From Burkholderiales bacterium PBB2 (GTDB lineage: Bacteria; Pseudomonadota; Gammaproteobacteria; Burkholderiales; Burkholderiaceae_C): a stretch of DNA of 64,000 nucleotides. The DNA lies in contig NKIM01000001.1 of the NCBI GenBank assembly GCA_002255955.1, positions 248,001-312,000 on the forward strand, read 5' to 3'. Below the pieces are notes generated by a model. That model did no database searches. It was given only the letters and a program-made list of their open reading frames with translations, and had not been told where the DNA came from. This document shows positions 29,413-38,310 of this stretch, one piece after another. How positions within the stretch are numbered: position 1 is the stretch's first letter; each line of letters opens with the position of its first letter. The position numbers and the translations under genes are program-made.

Positions 29413-30329
29413 GCCGCGCTGCCGGGGTCACCGGGCAGATCCGCCTCGGGTTGCACCCCCGGCTCACCCAGATGGGCTTGCGGGCTCTCGCCTTCCAGCC
29501 GATCGGGCGTGGCCTTGGCCAGCGCCATCCAGACGGCAAAGGGCAGCTCGCAGGGCTGGTAGCGCGCCGGGCGCAGCAGTTCCAGCCGGCCGGTCTCGAC
29601 CTCGCCATGCAGCACCCAAACGCCGAATTCAGGCGGCAGCTCCTCGGGCTCGGCCACCCCCGCCGGGAACACGTAGTAGCAGGCGCTGCACAGCCATTGG
29701 TAGGACTCGCGCTTGGCCGCATGGCGCAGGTCAGATTGCAGATCGGCCCGGCTGGCCTTGATCTCGTGCACCACGGGCTGTAGATAGGCCGCCACCGAGG
29801 TGTTGCGCACCGAAAAAAGATCGGGGCGAGCCATGCGCCAGGGCCGCTTCGGGCCGGCCTCGGTCGGCGTGTCGAGCAGGTCCTCGCCGAACAACAAAGG
29901 CGCCGGCAACGCCGGCGCGGCGGGGGCGCCGGATGTCGCCTCGGCCTGCACCTGAGCGCGCAGCGACAACTCGCGCCAGACGATGCGGCCGTCTTGGCGC
30001 ATCAGTTGCTCGCTCATGCGACAGGCGAGGCGGTCATGAAGGCTCAGCGCCCGCTGGCCACGCTGACGCGAGGCGGCCAGGGCAGCGATGCCGGCGGGCG
30101 TCAGCTGCAGGGTTTCGTGGCCGCCGGGCGGGCAACGCAGCTCGACCCAACCACCGGCCAGCAGGTCGATCTCCATCGGATCGCGGCAGGGCCACCCGCC
30201 TGAGCGCCAGACCTTCATCAAGCGGCTGAGCTGGGGGCGGCTGAGCGCCGGCGTGGCGGTCGCGGCAGTCGCTGCGGGCGGCGCGGGCGGCGCGGGCGGC
30301 GCCGGCAAGGGGGCATCAGAGGGAATCAC
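29409..30329 (-). CDS. MmcB/VRR-like PD-(D/E)XK nuclease-fold protein
   Basis: This 306-residue protein is encoded directly upstream of the nuclease-helicase and overlaps it by 4 bp. After a Pro/Ala tail (1-28) comes a winged-helix-like region (about 30-90, with LTPAGIAALAASR). A compact nuclease core follows: Pro169-Asp170 (RPDLFSV), then Glu189-Ile-Lys191 in VHEIKASRADLQSD, and a SYQWLCSACYYVFPAG strand, as in MmcB-type DNA-repair proteins. It likely recognises or cleaves DNA structures for the helicase partner. No catalytic residue is obviously missing. The start is assigned to the first ATG of the frame. Confidence 0.65.
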   Translation of the reverse strand: MIPSDAPLPAPPAPPAPPAATAATATPALSRPQLSRLMKVWRSGGWPCRDPMEIDLLAGGWVELRCPPGGHETLQLTPAGIAALAASRQRGQRALSLHDRLACRMSEQLMRQDGRIVWRELSLRAQVQAEATSGAPAAPALPAPLLFGEDLLDTPTEAGPKRPWRMARPDLFSVRNTSVAAYLQPVVHEIKASRADLQSDLRHAAKRESYQWLCSACYYVFPAGVAEPEELPPEFGVWVLHGEVETGRLELLRPARYQPCELPFAVWMALAKATPDRLEGESPQAHLGEPGVQPEADLPGDPGSAA

Positions 30330-30448
30330 TGGATAAGTTTACAGTGATGCTCGGGTGATATTACCCACCCCCAAAATCGCAGTTGAATTCCCTGCGCAAG
30401 CTGAGCATCCTGGCCTCACCCCACCACCCCACATCAGGACACTCAGCG

Positions 30449-31174
30449 ATGCCACTGACGTCATCCCACACGACCTGTCTCCCCCTGTCTTCGGCCGCCT
30501 CCTGTTCCTCTGCCTCCTCCCGCACAGCGCTTCGAGCTTCTCCCACCCGCCCCTTGCGCGCTCGCCTGATGCTCCCCGCATGGATCGCGCTGGCCAGCCT
30601 GCACCCCAGCGCCTTCAGCCAGACGCCCCCGCCCGCCGGTGCAGTGGCCCCAAGCAAACCTACCGCCACCTTGCATGCCAAGGCCAGCTCGACCGCCAGC
30701 GCCGCCAATGCCAGCGCCAACGATCCGGCCCAGTTGCTGATGAACAGCCCCACTGGCGCCGGCCTGCCCAGCAACTGGCAGCTGCAAGCCAGCAAGCTCA
30801 GTGGCGAAGCCTTTGCGCCCAGCGAGCTGAAGGGCCGCGTGGCCGTGGTCTTCTACTGGTCCACCGCCTGCGCGGTCTGCCGCGACACCCTGGCCGAGCT
30901 GCGCAACAACCTGGAAGGCTGGCGCAAGAAGCCGGTGTCCGTGGTGCAGGTCAATGTCGACAAGCAGGCCGAGGACTGGCGCAGTTATGAACAGATCCGC
31001 AACGTCATGCACAAGCCGCCACCGGGCCTGCTCTCCTTGCGCCTGGACGCTGGGCCCTCCCCGGCACGCCTGCCGCTGACTCTGGTGGTTGATGCGCAGA
31101 ACCGCGTGGTGCGCCGCTACGAGGGCCGCGTCGCCCCCGAGGCCTGGAACGACGTGGCCGATCTGCTGCCTTGA
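30449..31174 (+). CDS. TlpA/Redoxin-like periplasmic thiol protein
   Basis: This 241-residue protein has a thioredoxin fold at about 110-240. Its CXXC is atypical, CAVC at Cys141-Cys144 (WSTACAVCRDTL). A cis-Pro is in ARLPLTLVV. The N terminus has a long Ser/Thr/Arg leader and then a hydrophobic signal (MLPAWIALASL, about 41-52), so the true start may be the ATG at 30569. AGGA precedes the ATG at 30449. It follows a divergent region with an AT-rich core. It probably supports disulfide reduction in the envelope. Confidence 0.75.
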   Translation: MPLTSSHTTCLPLSSAASCSSASSRTALRASPTRPLRARLMLPAWIALASLHPSAFSQTPPPAGAVAPSKPTATLHAKASSTASAANASANDPAQLLMNSPTGAGLPSNWQLQASKLSGEAFAPSELKGRVAVVFYWSTACAVCRDTLAELRNNLEGWRKKPVSVVQVNVDKQAEDWRSYEQIRNVMHKPPPGLLSLRLDAGPSPARLPLTLVVDAQNRVVRRYEGRVAPEAWNDVADLLP

Positions 31175-31204
31175 GCGCGGCCCTCGACACGCCGCTCAAG
31201 GACG

Positions 31205-31699
31205 ATGAATCCACGCATCCCGGCCCATCTGCAGGAATTCTGGCAAGCCTACGCCGCTCACCAGGGCGGCCAGGACCCGCTCGACGAGGAGCGCTTTTAC
31301 GAGGTCTGCCAGTTCGGGGACTCACCCGAGCTGATCGATGAACTCGCGCAGCTGGTGCTAGCCGGCCGCAAACGTGCGACCGCCGGCGCCGTCTGGTTCT
31401 ACGAATCCTCGGGCCTGGGCTTGCCGCGGCCGGGCCTGCTCAGCATCGTCACCGACTCGCAAGACCGCGCCCTGTGCATCATCGAAACCACCCAGGTGGA
31501 TCTGACGCCTTTTGACCAGGTCACAGCCGAGTTCGCCGCCACCGAGGGCGAAGGCGATGGATCTCTGGCGTTCTGGCGGCGCGCACACCGCGAGTACTTC
31601 ATGCGCGAATGCGAGCGCGCCGGGCGGGTTTTCAGCGAAGACCTCCTGATCGCCTGCGAGCGCTTCCGTATGGTGTGGCCCTTGAGGTTTGCGGGCTGA
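31205..31699 (+). CDS. ASCH-domain protein
   Basis: The 164-residue ASCH fold (about 20-160) is PUA-like, with the family signature LAGRKRATAGAVW (about 51-63) and an FDQVTAEFAATEGEGDGS stretch leading to WRRAHREYF. ASCH proteins bind RNA or modified nucleosides; some are N4-acetylcytidine amidohydrolases (YqfB-like), though this one is longer. A good AAGGA ribosome binding site precedes the ATG. It lies 30 bp after the TlpA-like gene and may be co-transcribed. Confidence 0.88.
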   Translation: MNPRIPAHLQEFWQAYAAHQGGQDPLDEERFYEVCQFGDSPELIDELAQLVLAGRKRATAGAVWFYESSGLGLPRPGLLSIVTDSQDRALCIIETTQVDLTPFDQVTAEFAATEGEGDGSLAFWRRAHREYFMRECERAGRVFSEDLLIACERFRMVWPLRFAG

Positions 31700-31810
31700 G
31701 GCTCGCGGACTGAGGCTCGGGGCAAACCCTGGGCAAGCTTCCGCGGGCCGGCCGGAGCCACATAATCTCCAGACCCAACGCCACCCCAGCCTCGCAGAAC
31801 GCCTGCCACC

Positions 31811-32791
31811 ATGATCATTCCCGACTACTGGGCCGAAGCACGGCGCACAGAAACGAGGAGAGGCCGCGCCGTCACCGCGAGGCGTTTTGGCTGGTCCAAC
31901 CTCAGCCCCGAGGATGCACAAACCATGGCCGAGGCCCGGGTCGAGGAGGCTGTGCGTCGCCGCATGGCCGGCGAGGCCCTGTGGGCGCGCGAGCTGAAGC
32001 GGGCCTACAACGGCAGCGAGGGCGTGCCCATTCGCGAAGAGGTGCTGGCACGTCAAGGCGAGCTCGTCGTGACCCGCAATGCCTACGGCGCACGCTGCCT
32101 GAACACCGAACATGCCCTGTTTGCCGACATCGATTTCAAGATTGAAGTCCGTCTCTGGCAGGGCTTGCTCGGCTGGGCGCTGCTGTGCCTGGGGGCGGGG
32201 CTGCTGGCCTGGCTGTTTCGCAGCGCCGGCACCTTCGTCCTGCTGCTCTTCCTGTCCCTGCTGCTGGCGGCACCGGCAACCCAGCAAGTCCGGCGCCTGT
32301 GGCTGGCCGTGCGAGGGGGGCCGCTGCAAGTCCAGCGCCGGCGCATCCAGGCCTTTCTGGCCGAACATCCCGGCTGGAGCCTGCGCCTCTACCAAACGCC
32401 GGCCGGCCTGCGCCTGCTGGCCACGCACGAGACCATGGCAGCACGTTCCGACCTCAGCCGCGCCTTCTTCCAGGCCGTCGGCGCCGATGAGAACTATGTG
32501 CGCATGTGTTTGAACCAGAACTGCTTTCGCGCACGCTTGAGCGGCAAGCCCTGGCGCATGGGCCTCACCGGCCGCATCCGCCCGCGCTCCGGCACCTGGC
32601 CGGTGTCACCGGAGCAGATGCCGGCCCGCCAGGAATGGATCGCGCGCTACGAAAGCCAGGCCGCCAACTACGCCGCCTGCCGCTATCTCGAAACCCTGGG
32701 CAGCGGCTTCATCCACCCGGAGCTGCAAGCCGTGGTGGCGCTGCACGACAGCGAGTCCCGCGCCCTGCGCCAGGATCTGCCCCTGGCCTGA
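31811..32791 (+). CDS. hypothetical membrane protein with two adjacent helices
   Basis: This 326-residue protein is unrecognised. A charged cytosolic N-terminal part (1-115) leads to two closely spaced transmembrane helices (about 117-136 and 140-158). A large soluble C-terminal domain (160-326) follows, with an RRRIQAFLAEHPGWSLRLYQTPAGLRLL segment and three Cys (about 232-295). This layout fits an inner-membrane protein with both termini on the same side. No enzyme motif was identified. It ends 38 bp before the next thioredoxin-like gene. Confidence 0.7.
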   Translation: MIIPDYWAEARRTETRRGRAVTARRFGWSNLSPEDAQTMAEARVEEAVRRRMAGEALWARELKRAYNGSEGVPIREEVLARQGELVVTRNAYGARCLNTEHALFADIDFKIEVRLWQGLLGWALLCLGAGLLAWLFRSAGTFVLLLFLSLLLAAPATQQVRRLWLAVRGGPLQVQRRRIQAFLAEHPGWSLRLYQTPAGLRLLATHETMAARSDLSRAFFQAVGADENYVRMCLNQNCFRARLSGKPWRMGLTGRIRPRSGTWPVSPEQMPARQEWIARYESQAANYAACRYLETLGSGFIHPELQAVVALHDSESRALRQDLPLA

Positions 32792-32829
32792 GCCGCCTGT
32801 TGTTCAACAAACCTTTTCAGGATGCCGAG

Positions 32830-33381
32830 ATGCAAGTCCGTTGTTTCGTCTTCGTTCTACTGGTCGGCTTCGCTCTTCCTCTGACTGAGGCCGCCGCCGA
32901 CTCGCGCAGCTACACGCCCATCGCCAAGTTCGCCCTGGCAGAAGGTCACCCCTTTCCGCTGGATGCCTTGCGCGATCCGCAAGGCCGGCCGCTGGAGGTC
33001 AGCACGCTCACCGGCAAGCCGCTGCTGATCAACTTCTACACCTTGCGCTGCGCGCCCTGTATCAAAGAGGTGCCCAAACTCAACCAGGTGCAGCGGCGTC
33101 AGCCAGGCATTCGAGTCCTGGCCATCACCGCGGACTCGGGCGACGAGGCCAGGGCCTATGTCAAGCAGCATGGCCTCCAATGGCCAGTGGCGGCCGACGC
33201 CAGTCGGCTGCTCTACGAGGAGCTGAACCAGAAAGCCTTTCCAGCCTTTGCCTTGCTCGATGCACAAGGCCGGCTGGTCTCGACGGTACAAGCCAATCAA
33301 CTCGGAGGCGAGGACGGTCACGCCACGGTGCAGGGCATCGAACAGTGGCTGAATGCGCAGCTCAAGAAAACGCAGCCCTGA
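32830..33381 (+). CDS. TlpA-like exported thiol-disulfide oxidoreductase
   Basis: This 183-residue protein has a signal peptide (1-23, ending TEAAAD) and a Redoxin/TlpA fold. The active site is CAPC (Cys74, Cys77) in YTLRCAPCIKEV, and cis-Pro is in AFPAFALL. It is the third thioredoxin-fold envelope protein in the window. The open frame extends upstream to 32506 but overlaps the previous gene; the ATG at 32830 has CAGGA about 10 nt upstream and begins the signal peptide. It converges with the kinase gene. Confidence 0.88.
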   Translation: MQVRCFVFVLLVGFALPLTEAAADSRSYTPIAKFALAEGHPFPLDALRDPQGRPLEVSTLTGKPLLINFYTLRCAPCIKEVPKLNQVQRRQPGIRVLAITADSGDEARAYVKQHGLQWPVAADASRLLYEELNQKAFPAFALLDAQGRLVSTVQANQLGGEDGHATVQGIEQWLNAQLKKTQP

Positions 33382-33391
33382 GTGACCGCGC

Positions 33392-34657
33392 TCAAAAGCT
33401 CAAAACAAAACAAGCCCCGCCCGTCACCGGCTTGACGTAGCGCACCGTGCCGCCCATGCCGTGGATCAGCTTGCGCACCAGGGCCAGGCCGATGCCGTGG
33501 CTGCCATCTTCGCGAGCCTTTGGCGCACTGCGGGTGCTGAAGAAGGGCAGAAAGATGTCGTTCTCCAGACCCGGCGGCACGCCGGGGCCGTTGTCGCGCA
33601 CCTCCAGGGCCAGGCGGCCGCCGCGCACCAGGCGGGCGCGCACGCTCAGGCGCGGCTGGGCCAGGCCGGCGGTGGCTTGGGCGGCGTTCTTGATCAGGTT
33701 GAGCAAGGCCTGCTCCAGCTGACCCGGGTCGGCGCGCAGACTCAGGCTCTCGGGCTCGACGGTGAAGCTGACCTCGCCGCCACGGGCGCGCCAGTCGGCG
33801 GCCACCAGCTGTTCCAAACGCGCAAACAGCTCGGACAGTTGCAGCACCTCGGGCTGGGGCGCCGGCAGCTCGCTGATGCTGCGGTAATGGCCGACGAAGG
33901 CCGCCAACGAGGCGGCACGGCGGGCGATGGTGTCCAGGGCCAGGTTGAGGTCGGGCCCGGCCTCGGGGTCACCCAGCATCTCGCGCGCGGTGCGCGAGAG
34001 CGAGGCGATGGGGGTCAGCGAATTCATGATCTCGTGCGTCAGCACATGGACCAGCTGGCGCCAGGCCTTGAGCGTTTCGGCCTCCAGCTCGGACTCCAGC
34101 GGCAGCAAGGCCAGCAGACGCACATCGACACCGCCGAGGCTCAGATGGCTGCCGGCCAGCAGCCAGCGCTCTTGGCCACGCTCGGTGGCGATGCTGAGCA
34201 GCTCACGCCCGGCCTCGCCGCGGGCCTCGCGCAACTGCGCCAGCAAGGCCTCGCGCTCCAGGGCCCCGCCCGGCGCCAGCAGGCGGCGTGCGCGCACATT
34301 GAGCGCCGTCACCTGCTCGCCGCTGATGCGCAGCAAGGCCACCGGCACATGTTCGAGCTCCCCCTCCAGCAGACTCAGCTTTTGCTGCAGATCGGCCTGC
34401 AGCGCCGGGTTGCCCTGCGGCTGATCGAGGGCGGGCGCGGGCAGCTGCAAACGCCCCAAAGCCAGCCAGCCCCAGCGCGCCACGGCCAGCTGGGCCAGCA
34501 CGATCAGCACCTGCCAGCGCGGCGAGCCCTGCTGCCAGACCAGGCCGGCCGCACCCAGCGCCAGCAGCAAGGCGGCGAGCAGCACGCGGCCCCGCAGGCG
34601 CTGGCTGCGCCGCTGCTGAACTTGTGCCGGCGACAGCGGCGCGCGCTCAGAGCCCAT
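33392..34657 (-). CDS. sensor histidine kinase of the efflux regulatory pair
   Basis: This 421-residue kinase has two N-terminal transmembrane helices (about 22-42 and 46-68) with almost no periplasmic loop, so it likely senses within the membrane or cytosol. A PAS-like domain follows (about 98-190). The phospho-acceptor His208 is in VLTHEIMNSLTP, and the ATPase domain has an N box NLIKNAAQ, then DNGPGVP, then the GSHGIGLALV lid. Its start overlaps the regulator gene by 11 bp. It is expected to phosphorylate Asp51 of that regulator. Confidence 0.93.
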   Translation of the reverse strand: MGSERAPLSPAQVQQRRSQRLRGRVLLAALLLALGAAGLVWQQGSPRWQVLIVLAQLAVARWGWLALGRLQLPAPALDQPQGNPALQADLQQKLSLLEGELEHVPVALLRISGEQVTALNVRARRLLAPGGALEREALLAQLREARGEAGRELLSIATERGQERWLLAGSHLSLGGVDVRLLALLPLESELEAETLKAWRQLVHVLTHEIMNSLTPIASLSRTAREMLGDPEAGPDLNLALDTIARRAASLAAFVGHYRSISELPAPQPEVLQLSELFARLEQLVAADWRARGGEVSFTVEPESLSLRADPGQLEQALLNLIKNAAQATAGLAQPRLSVRARLVRGGRLALEVRDNGPGVPPGLENDIFLPFFSTRSAPKAREDGSHGIGLALVRKLIHGMGGTVRYVKPVTGGACFVLSF

Positions 34658-35978
34658 GCTTTTCCATGCGCCGGTAGAGCGCTGCGCGGCTCAGACCCAG
34701 CAGGCGCGCAGCCTGGCTGATATTGCCCTCAGCCAGGCGCAGGGCCTCGTCCAGGGCCTCGCGCTCGCGCTCGTGCAAGCTCAAGCTCGTGCCGGGGCTC
34801 GATGTCGCCGCAGCCGCTAGCGCAGGCATGGTGGCGGCGCTCAAGCCAAAGTCTGCCGCCTCCAGCTGCACGCCCTGCCCCAGGATCACGGCCCGCTCGC
34901 AGGCATGGCGCAGCGCGCGCACATTGCCCGGCCAGTCGTTCGCCTGCAGGGCCTGCCAGGCGGCGGCACTGCAGTCGCGCTGCGGCTTGCCGTACTGCTG
35001 GGCATAGGCGGCCAGGTAGTGGCGGGCGAGCAGCGGGATGTCTTCACGGCGCTCGCGCAGCGGCGGCACGCGCAGCACGATGGTGTTGAGGCGGTAGAGC
35101 AGATCGGGGCGGAAGCGCTGCGGGTCGAACAGCGCCACTTCGTCAAGATTGGTGGCGCTGACGATGCGCACATCGACCGGCAGGGCACGGTCGGCGCCCA
35201 GCGGCGTCACCTCGCGGCGCTCCAGCACGGTGAGCAGCTTGGCTTGGCCGGCCAGGGGCAGATTGGCCACCTCGTCGAGAAAGAGCGTGCCGCCGGCCGC
35301 GGCCTGAAAACGGCCGGGCCGCTCCTGGCGCGCATCGGTGAAGCTGCCGCGCTTGTGGCCGAAGAGCTCGCTCTCCAGCGTGGTCTCGGACAGGGCACCC
35401 AGGTCCACGGCGAGAAAGATGTCGCCGGCGCGCTTGCTCCAGGCATGGATCTCGCGCGCCACCAACTCCTTGCCCGAGCCCATCTCGCCCAGCACCAGCA
35501 CATTGGCCTCGGTCGGCGCCACGCTCTGGATCAAGGCCCGCAGCTCGCGCATGGCAGGTGCCTCGCCGAGCAAGGTCGAAGGCTGGCCGGCTCCGCCCAG
35601 CGGTGCGCGCCGGGCCAGGGCCGCGGCCACGGTGGCGCAGAGCTTGGCGTTGTCCCAGGGCTTGGTGACGAAATCGAAAGCGCCCGCTTTGAGCGCGGCT
35701 ACGGCCAGGTTCACTTCAGCGTAGGCCGTCATCACGATCACCGGCAGCTCGGGGCTGTGCGCCAGGGCGCGCTGCAGCAGCTCCAAACCCTGAGCTCCAT
35801 CGGTGCGGCCAGGCAGGAAATTCATGTCCAGCAGCAGCAGTTCCACATCGCCCGAGTTCAGGGCCGGGGCCAGGTCCTCGGGCTGCTGAAGCAGACGCAC
35901 CGGGCCGAAGCGGCGCTGCAGCAGCAAGCGCGCCGCCAAGGCCACATCGGGGTCGTCGTCCAGTATCAAGATCGCCAT
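34647..35978 (-). CDS. NtrC-type response regulator with a variant sigma-54 contact loop
   Basis: This 443-residue regulator has a receiver domain (1-120; phospho-acceptor Asp51, MTAYA, and Lys in TKPWDN), an AAA+ domain with Walker A GEMGSGKE and Walker B FLDEVANLP, and a Fis-type HTH at the C terminus (SQAARLLGLSRAALYRRM). The loop that touches sigma-54, usually GAFTGA, reads GSFTDA (ELFGHKRGSFTDARQER). Related regulators beside ABC efflux operons often have Asp at the fifth position. The gene is divergent from the efflux operon, whose upstream region has matching sites, so it very likely activates that operon. Confidence 0.93.
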   Translation of the reverse strand: MAILILDDDPDVALAARLLLQRRFGPVRLLQQPEDLAPALNSGDVELLLLDMNFLPGRTDGAQGLELLQRALAHSPELPVIVMTAYAEVNLAVAALKAGAFDFVTKPWDNAKLCATVAAALARRAPLGGAGQPSTLLGEAPAMRELRALIQSVAPTEANVLVLGEMGSGKELVAREIHAWSKRAGDIFLAVDLGALSETTLESELFGHKRGSFTDARQERPGRFQAAAGGTLFLDEVANLPLAGQAKLLTVLERREVTPLGADRALPVDVRIVSATNLDEVALFDPQRFRPDLLYRLNTIVLRVPPLRERREDIPLLARHYLAAYAQQYGKPQRDCSAAAWQALQANDWPGNVRALRHACERAVILGQGVQLEAADFGLSAATMPALAAAATSSPGTSLSLHEREREALDEALRLAEGNISQAARLLGLSRAALYRRMEKHGL

Positions 35979-36012
35979 GGCGCGAGGTTAGCAGCGCCCT
36001 GGGCCGAGTACC

Positions 36013-36028
36013 TGTCCGATTCCGGACA
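36013..36028. promoter_or_regulatory. upstream activator palindrome 1
   Basis: TGTCCG-ATTC-CGGACA is a perfect inverted repeat (7-bp arms if the flanking C/G are counted). It lies about 85-100 bp before the -24 element and in the divergent region beside the regulator gene. An identical dyad is 42 bp downstream. This is the likely DNA target of the Fis-type HTH of the neighbouring response regulator. Confidence 0.8.
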
Positions 36029-36054
36029 GCTGCTCGGGCGAAACGGCGGCCGGG

Positions 36055-36070
36055 TGTCCGCTCCCGGACA
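36055..36070. promoter_or_regulatory. upstream activator palindrome 2
   Basis: TGTCCG-CTCC-CGGACA repeats the arms of site 1 exactly, with a different 4-bp spacer. The centre-to-centre distance is 42 bp, four turns of B-DNA, so both sites face the same side of the helix, as expected for cooperative binding of two activator dimers. Confidence 0.8.
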
Positions 36071-36110
36071 GTCGCCCCGGCTACGGCATGGGAAACAGCG
36101 CCGCACCGCC

Positions 36111-36126
36111 TGGCACGCGCTTTGCA
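36111..36126 (+). promoter_or_regulatory. sigma-54 (-24/-12) promoter of the efflux operon
   Basis: TGGCAC-GCGCT-TTGCA matches the RpoN consensus at every defined position, with GG and GC separated by exactly 10 bp. Transcription should begin near 36137. That would leave the ATG at 36139 almost leaderless and favours the ATG at 36184 as the start of the adaptor gene. Confidence 0.9.
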
Positions 36127-36183
36127 AACACAGCGGCCATGAATGCGAATTTGCACCGCCTGCCCCCCGTCACCGGCGCCGCC

Positions 36184-37428
36184 ATGGACCGCCCATTGCC
36201 GAAGAAGAAATACGCTCGTGCCCTGCGCTGGGCCGGCTTCAGCCTGGCCGCGCTGGCCGCCGCCGCCGCGCTCTACTTCAGCGTGCCGCGCGGCTTGTCG
36301 GTGCCGCTGAGCGAGCTGAGCCTGTCCACCGTGGCCGACGGCGAATTCCGCGATGAGCTGACCCTGCGCGCCCAGGTCGTGCCGGCCCACCAGGTGCTGC
36401 TGGATGCGACCGACGCCGGCCGCGTCGACGCGGTGCTGGTGCGCGATGGCGACATGCTCAAGGCCGGTGCCCTGCTCTACCGCCTGTCCAACCCGCAGCG
36501 CGAGCAGGAGGTGCTGCAGCGCTCGGCCGAGGTGGCCCAGCAGCAAGCCAACTTGGCCATGCAGCGCACGGCGCTGGCCAATGCACAGAGCATGCTGCGC
36601 CGCGACCTCAGCAGCCTGCAGCATGAGCTGACCCGGGCCGAGAACGACCTGGTCCGCCAGCAAAGCCTGGCCGCGCAGGGCTTTGTCTCCAAATCGGTGC
36701 TGGAGGATGCCCAGCTCAAACGCGAGCAGCAGCAGCGCCTGCTGGCCCAGGCGCGCGAAGACGGCGCCGCCGAGATCCGCACCCGCGAGCAGGCCGTGGC
36801 CGAGATGGAGCGCGCGGTCAAAGGCCTCAGCGAAGGCCTGGCCGTGGTGCGCCAGGCCGCCGCCGGCCTCTCCGCGCGGGCGCCGCGCGACGGCCAGCTC
36901 AGCGGCTTCAGCCTGCAGGTGGGCAGCAGCGTCAAGCCGGGCGACCGGCTCGGCCGCATCGACGATATCGCCAGCTTCAAGCTGGCCGGCAATGTCGATG
37001 AGTTCTACCTGGCGCGCGTGCAAAAAGGCCTGCAAGCGACGCTGGAAGCCGCAGGCAAGACCTGGCCCCTGACCGTCAGCCAGCGCCTGCCGCAGGTGAA
37101 GGACGGCCGCTTCGGCGTCGAGCTGGAGTTCAGCCAGGGCATGCCGCCGGCACTGCAGGCGGGCCAGAGCCTGGACGCACGCATCGTGCTGGGCCAGCCC
37201 AGCCGCGCCCGCCTGATCGATGACGGCGCCTTCTACGGCGACAGCGGCGGCGCCTGGGTCTATGTGCTGAACGCCGACGGCACGGCCGCCGAACGCCGCA
37301 CGGTGCGCCTGGGCCGCCGCGCGGCCGGCCGCATCGAGGTGCTGGACGGCCTGCAGCCCGGCGAGCGCGTGATCGTCTCCAAGGTGCGCGCCTACGGCGA
37401 CGCGCCCCTGCTCAAGCTCAAAACCTGA
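36184..37428 (+). CDS. HlyD/RND-type periplasmic adaptor of an ABC efflux system
   Basis: This 414-residue membrane-fusion protein begins MDRPLPKKK, then one transmembrane helix (about 14-33). It has a biotinyl-lipoyl half motif, a long coiled-coil hairpin (about 110-215: EQEVLQRSAEVAQQQANLA and a matching return helix), then lipoyl and beta-barrel domains. It bridges the inner-membrane ABC transporter to an outer-membrane channel. The frame also contains an ATG at 36139, but the predicted RpoN start site lies there, and relatives start near MD..KKK. No TolC-type gene is in the window. Confidence 0.9.
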   Translation: MDRPLPKKKYARALRWAGFSLAALAAAAALYFSVPRGLSVPLSELSLSTVADGEFRDELTLRAQVVPAHQVLLDATDAGRVDAVLVRDGDMLKAGALLYRLSNPQREQEVLQRSAEVAQQQANLAMQRTALANAQSMLRRDLSSLQHELTRAENDLVRQQSLAAQGFVSKSVLEDAQLKREQQQRLLAQAREDGAAEIRTREQAVAEMERAVKGLSEGLAVVRQAAAGLSARAPRDGQLSGFSLQVGSSVKPGDRLGRIDDIASFKLAGNVDEFYLARVQKGLQATLEAAGKTWPLTVSQRLPQVKDGRFGVELEFSQGMPPALQAGQSLDARIVLGQPSRARLIDDGAFYGDSGGAWVYVLNADGTAAERRTVRLGRRAAGRIEVLDGLQPGERVIVSKVRAYGDAPLLKLKT

Positions 37429-37473
37429 GCCCACCCCATTTGCACCGAACATTCCACGAGGAAGGAACACCCC

Positions 37474-38151
<678 letters not shown>

Positions 38152-38292
38152 GAGCTTGTGAATTTTCTACTGCGCGACTGCCATGCGTCGTTGGTCCGGT
38201 GCTCGGAATCCTCACGTACAGGAAGTACGTTCCGGTTCCTGTGCTCCGTCCGCCTAGCCTGACAGCCGCTCGCTACAAAAATTCTCAAGCTC
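38152..38292. repeat. 141-bp palindromic interspersed repeat in the efflux operon
   Basis: The element is bounded by near-perfect inverted arms: GAGCTTGTGAATTTT (38152-38166) against AAAATTCTCAAGCTC (38278-38292), with 14 of 15 bases pairing. The centre holds a second dyad built on GTAC-AGGAA-GTAC, flanked by GAATCCTCAC and a matching GTTCCGG arm. It starts exactly at the base after the ATPase stop codon and leaves only the AAAGGA ribosome binding site before the next gene. Its form is that of a small non-coding mobile or REP/MITE-like repeat. Confidence 0.8.
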
Positions 38293-38310
38293 AGGCCTGA
38301 AAGGACTCTC

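Noticed and set aside
27616-29562. 648-codon open frame antisense to the helicase
   Set aside because: Walker A, DEAH and Fe-S Cys are all on the minus strand; the opposite frame is low-complexity.
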